DNA of 18,434 nt from FEN-1350 sp964386005 (GTDB taxonomy: Bacteria; Planctomycetota; Phycisphaerae; Sedimentisphaerales; Anaerohalosphaeraceae), in contig CAYLSB010000091.1 of NCBI GenBank assembly GCA_964386005.1, forward strand, positions 1 to 18,434. The letters run 5' to 3'. Below are positions 15,411 to 18,434 of this stretch, in pieces. The notes beneath the pieces were generated by a model. That model was not told the origin of the DNA, did not search any database, and was given only the letters and a program-made list of their open reading frames with translations. Both the position numbers and the translations under genes were made by a program. Each line of letters opens with the position of its first letter. Within the stretch, counting starts at the first letter, position 1.

Positions 15411-17297
15411 TTATTTGTAATACTCGACGGACCCATCCCAGGCCGCTCCCAGGTCGATCCACTCGACAAGGGTCTGCTTTTCTTCCGAGGTCAGGGGTTT
15501 CGCATTTTTCGGCGGCATCGGTTTAACAACTCCCGTTGGTCGCGCCGGGTCCCACGGCCGGGACATACCTCGGCCGAAAATCCGCCAGATAAGCGGGCTG
15601 TTTCGGGCCTCGCCGGGTACGATATATTTTCCCTTCCCCGTCGTCGTGCTTTCGGAAGATTCCATCAAGAACCGATAGGCGCGCCCCCCCCGCTGTGCCG
15701 CTGAATCGCCGGGTTTGTCGGTCAGTTTCAGCGTCGGATGCCGATCGGTGTGGCACGTCGCACATTTGGCGGACACAATCGGCATTACATCCGGGAAAAA
15801 ACCCACGGTTCGCCGCCGTCGTGGCTCAGGCGTCAGCGGAATCGACCTGCGCGTCAGGGCCTCGGCCATCACGTTCGGCGGCGTCCATTCGGGATCCTCA
15901 TGACAACCGATGCAGCCGCGTTGCTCATGATTCATCGCCCAGATCCATCGGCAGGTTCGCAGGGCCAGGCCGTCTTCGTCCAGCAATTGCAGTTCGATCG
16001 GAATCGCCGCGGGAATCTCCACGTTGAACGATCCATCCGTTTCGATATCGACCTGGCCGAGGACTCGCCGATGAATGCGCGGATCGATTTTTTTCCCGTC
16101 GGGGCTACCTACGGGGATGGGAACCCCCTCCACCACCCGGAGCCGTTTGGCGACGGAAGGAGAAAGCCACTGTGGATTTTCCAGGTCGTTGATGGATACA
16201 GTAAGACAATAGAGCTTTCCGGTTTTGTCGTCTTCGGAAACGACGCTGCTTCGGCCGTCCGGCTCCGGTCGCGCGATCAGAGCTTTGGCCTGCAGATGAT
16301 GGAATTCCGGATCGTCGATCATTCTTTCAAATTTTCCATCGGCCGGATTCATGCGACCGACGGCAAACGTGTCCGATGAATCGGCCGAACGCCGGGACAC
16401 AAGAATCCGTCCATCCGGCAGAGGGGAAGGACTGTGGAACAACCCGTCGTCGGTTTTTGTGACGGATCGATACGAATGAAACGGCCGACGAATCGAAACG
16501 GCGCCGAGCGTTCCCGCTCGATCCCGGGCGGATGAATTCGTTTCGACGAAGATAACTTCATCGCGGGTGGAGCACGCCATCGACTTGATCGCGGCGGGCC
16601 CGGCCTGCGAATACAAAGCGAAATCGGTTCCGTCGAGATTGATTCCGAACAGCGCTCCCCCGCCGGCAAACAACAAACGGCCATCGTACATCATCGTGGG
16701 ATCGGCGCAGTCCGCGAGGTTGTAGGTCAGCCGCCGAACGGACGAGCCGTCCAGTTTGCACGAGAATAAACGGTCCACGGAGGAATCCGCCGCTTCGCCG
16801 CGGAGCGCTACGAAGGTCATCTGAAACCACGGGGCCGGGGAATTTAATGTAAATAATGTGGATTGATAACATGGACTACTACAATCGCCGAGGTCCCGTG
16901 TGATCCGTCGGATATTGGAGCCGTCGGCGGTCATTTCAAAAATATCCCGCGGATCTCCCTGTCGCATCGTACCGGAAAACAGAATCCGTTTTCCGTCGAA
17001 GGAAACATCCGGATCGCCGGCGCTGAAAAAATCGGGCGTCAACGGCCGGATGGAACCATCGAGCCACCGCAGGACGAGGGTTGCCCCCGCGCTAAAATCG
17101 GTTCGGCCGCCGTGAACGGTCGAGATCGGAACATCCCTTGTTGCGGGAAGCCGGGTCAGGACGATTGGGTAATCAACGGAAACCTGCGCCAATAGAATAG
17201 CAGGGAACAACAACATGCCTGTTACAGCAATACGGAATCCCAAGCAAACACAACCCATCCCTGCTTGACTACACTGTTTTTTGTTTAGACACACCAT
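15411..17297 (-). CDS. HzsA-like protein: PD40 propeller with C-terminal dihaem domain
   Basis: This 628-residue protein has a hydrophobic signal (about 15-37, LLA-Q). Residues about 60-380 carry TolB/PD40-type propeller segments such as DPDVSFDGKRILFSGT, DPTMMYDGRLLFAGG and SPSPLPDGRILVSRR. Next comes the segment typical of hydrazine synthase alpha-like proteins: GQVDIETDGSFNVEIPA, IELQLLDEDGLALRT, then EQRGCIGCHEDP, with haem motif 1 at 462-466. A second motif, CATCH (512-516), and a C-terminal PMPPKNAKPLTSEEKQTLVEWIDLGAAWDG complete a cytochrome c tail. True HzsA acts with HzsB and HzsC in anammox bacteria. Neither partner is here, and HzsA-like proteins occur widely outside anammox, so hydrazine synthesis should not be inferred. 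The ATG at 17297 follows GAGGAAAG; Met14 is an alternative. First gene of the minus-strand operon. Confidence 0.87.
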   Translation of the reverse strand: MVCLNKKQCSQAGMGCVCLGFRIAVTGMLLFPAILLAQVSVDYPIVLTRLPATRDVPISTVHGGRTDFSAGATLVLRWLDGSIRPLTPDFFSAGDPDVSFDGKRILFSGTMRQGDPRDIFEMTADGSNIRRITRDLGDCSSPCYQSTLFTLNSPAPWFQMTFVALRGEAADSSVDRLFSCKLDGSSVRRLTYNLADCADPTMMYDGRLLFAGGGALFGINLDGTDFALYSQAGPAAIKSMACSTRDEVIFVETNSSARDRAGTLGAVSIRRPFHSYRSVTKTDDGLFHSPSPLPDGRILVSRRSADSSDTFAVGRMNPADGKFERMIDDPEFHHLQAKALIARPEPDGRSSVVSEDDKTGKLYCLTVSINDLENPQWLSPSVAKRLRVVEGVPIPVGSPDGKKIDPRIHRRVLGQVDIETDGSFNVEIPAAIPIELQLLDEDGLALRTCRWIWAMNHEQRGCIGCHEDPEWTPPNVMAEALTRRSIPLTPEPRRRRTVGFFPDVMPIVSAKCATCHTDRHPTLKLTDKPGDSAAQRGGRAYRFLMESSESTTTGKGKYIVPGEARNSPLIWRIFGRGMSRPWDPARPTGVVKPMPPKNAKPLTSEEKQTLVEWIDLGAAWDGSVEYYK

Positions 17298-17395
17298 CTT
17301 TCCTCAACTCCATCCACTGGGTTTTCCTCGCTCCCATCGAGATTCCTCACGATCCTTATCGGCACAACCGGCCGCAAAATGACAAGAATCCATCT

Positions 17396-17410
17396 CGATT
17401 GTTTCAATCG
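17396..17410 (-). promoter_or_regulatory. Hairpin at the predicted 5' end of the operon mRNA
   Basis: CGATTG, a 3-base loop and CAATCG form a perfect 6-base-pair stem. The predicted transcription start of the six-gene operon (about 17409, six or seven bases past TATAAT) falls at its edge, so the mRNA would begin with this hairpin, a position that often protects messages from 5' end decay. The remaining leader to 17297 is about 100 bases; I see no riboswitch in it. Confidence 0.35.
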
Positions 17411-17415
17411 CTGTC

Positions 17416-17444
17416 ATTATACATTTATTAACGAATCCAGTCAA
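17416..17444 (-). promoter_or_regulatory. Sigma-70 promoter of the six-gene minus-strand operon
   Basis: Read on the minus strand, TTGACT (17444-17439) is a 5 of 6 match to the -35 box and TATAAT (17421-17416) is a perfect -10 box, separated by exactly 17 bases. It lies about 120 bases upstream of the HzsA-like start, with the AT-rich region expected of a promoter. It points only into the operon. The -35 box sits inside an inverted repeat (17431-17449). Confidence 0.75.
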
Positions 17445-17449
17445 TTCGT
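17431..17449. promoter_or_regulatory. Inverted repeat over the -35 box, candidate operator
   Basis: ACGAAT, 7-base spacer, ATTCGT is a perfect 6+6 dyad. It covers the -35 element of the operon promoter, the place where a dimeric repressor or a class II activator would contact DNA. No regulator gene is in the window, so the binding protein is unknown. A chance dyad of this size in AT-rich DNA is possible. Confidence 0.4.
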
Positions 17450-17452
17450 AAC

Positions 17453-17471
17453 AACGACCGGGCCGGTCGTT
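17453..17471 (+). terminator. GC-rich palindrome followed by a short T run
   Basis: AACGACCGGGCCGGTCGTT is a perfect palindrome around a central base (9+1+9), practically a 7-base-pair stem with a 5-base loop, followed by TTC on the plus strand. It could be a weak intrinsic terminator for plus-strand transcription or, lying just upstream of the operon's -35 box, a regulator-binding dyad. Evidence does not separate these. Confidence 0.35.
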
Positions 17472-17655
17472 TTCATCGTATTCAATTACATTCAGGCCCC
17501 TTTGGTATCTATGATCGAGGGCCGTGATTCATCACCCGGTCGGGGGGAATGGTGCCCTCCCTTTATGATCCATCGCACGCTCCATTCGGGCACAAGCCGT
17601 GTGCTTCTGACAGACACAACCGAGACGATTGTTACACCTTCATCCACCTCGCTGG

Positions 17656-17731
17656 CGCTCGGTGGCTGCCACCCGACCTCCGGTCGCATCGCAGAGTAAC
17701 CGCTCGGTGGCTGCCACCCAACTTCCGATCG
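17656..17731. repeat. Two 31-base direct repeats with a GGTGGC-T-GCCACC palindrome
   Basis: The units at 17656-17686 and 17701-17731 start exactly 45 bases apart and differ at only three positions. Each begins CGCTCGGTGGCTGCCACCC and holds the perfect palindrome GGTGGCTGCCACC (17661-17673 and 17706-17718). Spurious small reading frames across this region owe their shared LGGCHPTS peptide to the repeat. No transposase or Cas-like signal accompanies it, and two copies do not make a CRISPR array. Confidence 0.75.
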
Positions 17732-17738
17732 AAATAAA

Positions 17739-17777
17739 GGTGTCAAACCATCGAACCGATTGAAAGGATTCGACACC
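17739..17777. repeat. GGTGTC / GACACC stem-loop
   Basis: GGTGTC (17739-17744) pairs with GACACC (17772-17777) across a 27-base interval that holds a smaller dyad, ATCG-aac-CGAT (17750-17760). The outer arms are flanked by AAA and by a CTTTT-like end. It resembles the dispersed palindromic element type also hinted at by GTGTCAGACAC at 51-61 on the far left of the window. Confidence 0.4.
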
Positions 17778-17803
17778 TGCTTTTGCACCTGAGGGCACAC
17801 GCC

Positions 17804-17855
17804 GTGTGCCCCTACACAAAAACATGTGGCCCTACGCAAAAACAAGTAGCCCTCC
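17804..17855. repeat. Degenerate ~20-base tandem repeat (GCCCTACxCAAAAACA)
   Basis: Three consecutive units begin GTGTGCCCCTACACAAAAAC (17804), GTGGCCCTACGCAAAAACAA (17826) and GTAGCCCTCC (17846, truncated). The first overlaps the right arm of the 17793-17811 palindrome. Such decayed units suggest slippage of the dispersed repeat rather than a functional array. Confidence 0.5.
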
Positions 17856-18434
17856 TTTAGTTAGAACGCTGTTGCGTAAAGTGTCCCAAGACAAACAATG
17901 TCCAGAATCGTAAGTCGTTATAGGATAAGGAATAACCGTTTTTGGGTACCAGCAAGAAAAGATAAATAGGGTGTTGCACAAATTGTCCTATCTTACCATT
18001 TTCAATCTACTATTTTCTATTTTCAATTTGGATAAATTGTTGTGAATACTGGTTTTACGTTTAGCATAGATTGTTAGTGGGATATATCGGTGGAAAGGCG
18101 GTATTTTGAAAGTACGGGAGAAAAATCGAACGAATTTTTGGAATAATTTCAAAAAGATAATATGAGAAAGAATCGAGATGCATGGTGTGTCAATGTGGGC
18201 AATATATCAAAGATAAAAAATAGAAAATAAAAGACCCAGATAAAATATATAAAATGGTTTCGGGTGGTGTTTCCATCGTGGGAGATTGTGACCTTATCAT
18301 GCCTTGGATAACTATTTTTGTCCGCAGATTGCACCGAATTTCGTAGATTGAACCTCACGCAAGACGGCAACGACGCAAATATACTCATTCCACATGAAAA
18401 TGTCCGGTTAGGCGGCGGAGAGGATCTGGAAATT
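17856..18434. other. AT-rich non-coding right end
   Basis: No credible gene is present. The 79-codon frame on the minus strand at 18149-18388 lacks a ribosome binding site and reads as low-complexity Phe/Ile-rich sequence. An 18-base motif occurs twice in direct orientation with 14 of 18 identities: GTTGCGTAAAGTGTCCCA (17871-17888) and GTTGCACAAATTGTCCTA (17973-17990). Tracts like TTTCTATTTTC lie around 18010-18030. Short direct repeats CGCAGATTG / CGTAGATTG (18323, 18342) and ACGCAA-type units (18356-18378) follow. Base composition differs sharply from the coding part. It may hold remnants of a mobile element or simply drifting spacer; nothing diagnostic is visible. Confidence 0.5.

Larger units (their letters stand above)
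17588..17811. repeat. Two copies of a GCACA..GCCGTGTGC palindromic repeat
   Basis: GGGCACACGCCGTGTGCCC at 17793-17811 is a perfect 8+3+8 palindrome. A diverged copy, GGGCACAAGCCGTGTGC, lies at 17588-17604, where the inner dyad is GCACA-TGTGC. The coordinates span both copies. Words of this type, often continued by CCTACA as here, are familiar as dispersed intergenic repeats in genomes of uncultured bacteria (general knowledge). Their function is not established. Confidence 0.6.

Noticed and set aside
15386..15469. N-terminal extension of the operon FG-GAP protein up to 15469
   Set aside because: It overlaps the HzsA-like gene and hides the signal peptide; ATG at 15385 has GGAGAT just upstream.
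15411..17297. Annotation as a genuine hydrazine synthase subunit
   Set aside because: No HzsB/HzsC or hydroxylamine oxidoreductase-type genes nearby, and the architecture is known outside anammox bacteria.
17511..17570. ATGATC direct repeats flanking GAGGGC..GCCCTC, resembling a tiny inserted element with target duplication
   Set aside because: Only 60 bases long, six-base matches are expected by chance in such repeat-rich DNA, and the arms are imperfect.
17656..17731. Possible CRISPR array
   Set aside because: Only two units, separated by 14 bases, each with an internal perfect palindrome, and no cas genes.
17379..17845. Small frames at 17379-17699 (+), 17549-17737 (+) and 17492-17845 (-)
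   Set aside because: They run through promoter dyads and the palindromic repeats; their shared peptide pieces are the repeat translated.
18149..18388. 79-codon minus-strand frame in the AT-rich end
   Set aside because: Low-complexity Phe/Ile-rich translation, no ribosome binding site, and composition typical of spacer.

Overview
The window looks like chromosome from an uncultured, Gram-negative-type bacterium. Every protein product carries an export signal, several are probable lipoproteins, and two are c-type cytochromes. The families present (CRTAC1-type FG-GAP/ASPIC-UnbV proteins, TPR proteins fused to them, HzsA-like PD40/dihaem proteins, Reg_prop propellers) are common in Planctomycetota, Acidobacteriota and similar uncultured lineages. 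No marker gene allows a firmer assignment. The coding part is GC-rich by eye; the last ~575 bases are clearly AT-richer.

Layout: nine protein genes in two convergent blocks, then a non-coding right end. Plus-strand block (186-7002): a large lipoprotein fusing TPRs, a seven-repeat FG-GAP propeller, an ASPIC/UnbV domain and a ~420-residue C-terminal region; a membrane-anchored TPR protein; and a secreted seven-repeat FG-GAP/ASPIC protein. The last two are almost touching and have a probable extended -10 promoter of their own. Minus-strand block (17297 down to 6974): six genes with gaps of 25, 11, 22 and 25 bases and finally a 4-base ATGA overlap, so almost certainly one operon. In transcription order they are an HzsA-like PD40/dihaem protein, a second FG-GAP/ASPIC protein, a ten-haem cytochrome fused to a YVTN-like propeller and a MauG/CCP-like domain, a Reg_prop-type propeller, and two paralogous type I periplasmic substrate-binding lipoproteins. 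The blocks meet tail to tail and overlap by 29 bases.

The operon is preceded by a near-perfect sigma-70 promoter (TTGACT, 17-base spacer, TATAAT) whose -35 box lies in an inverted repeat. Beyond it, 17431-17855 is packed with palindromes and short dispersed-type repeats, and 17860-18434 is AT-rich with no believable gene.

How the parts may work together (inference): all nine products act outside the cytoplasm, with twelve haem-binding motifs, at least three calcium-type beta-propellers, TPR scaffolds and two ligand-binding proteins, but no permease, ATPase, regulator or recognisable catabolic enzyme. This fits an envelope-located redox or ligand-sensing assembly. The six-gene combination is not a named system that I recognise and is the most interesting content of the window.
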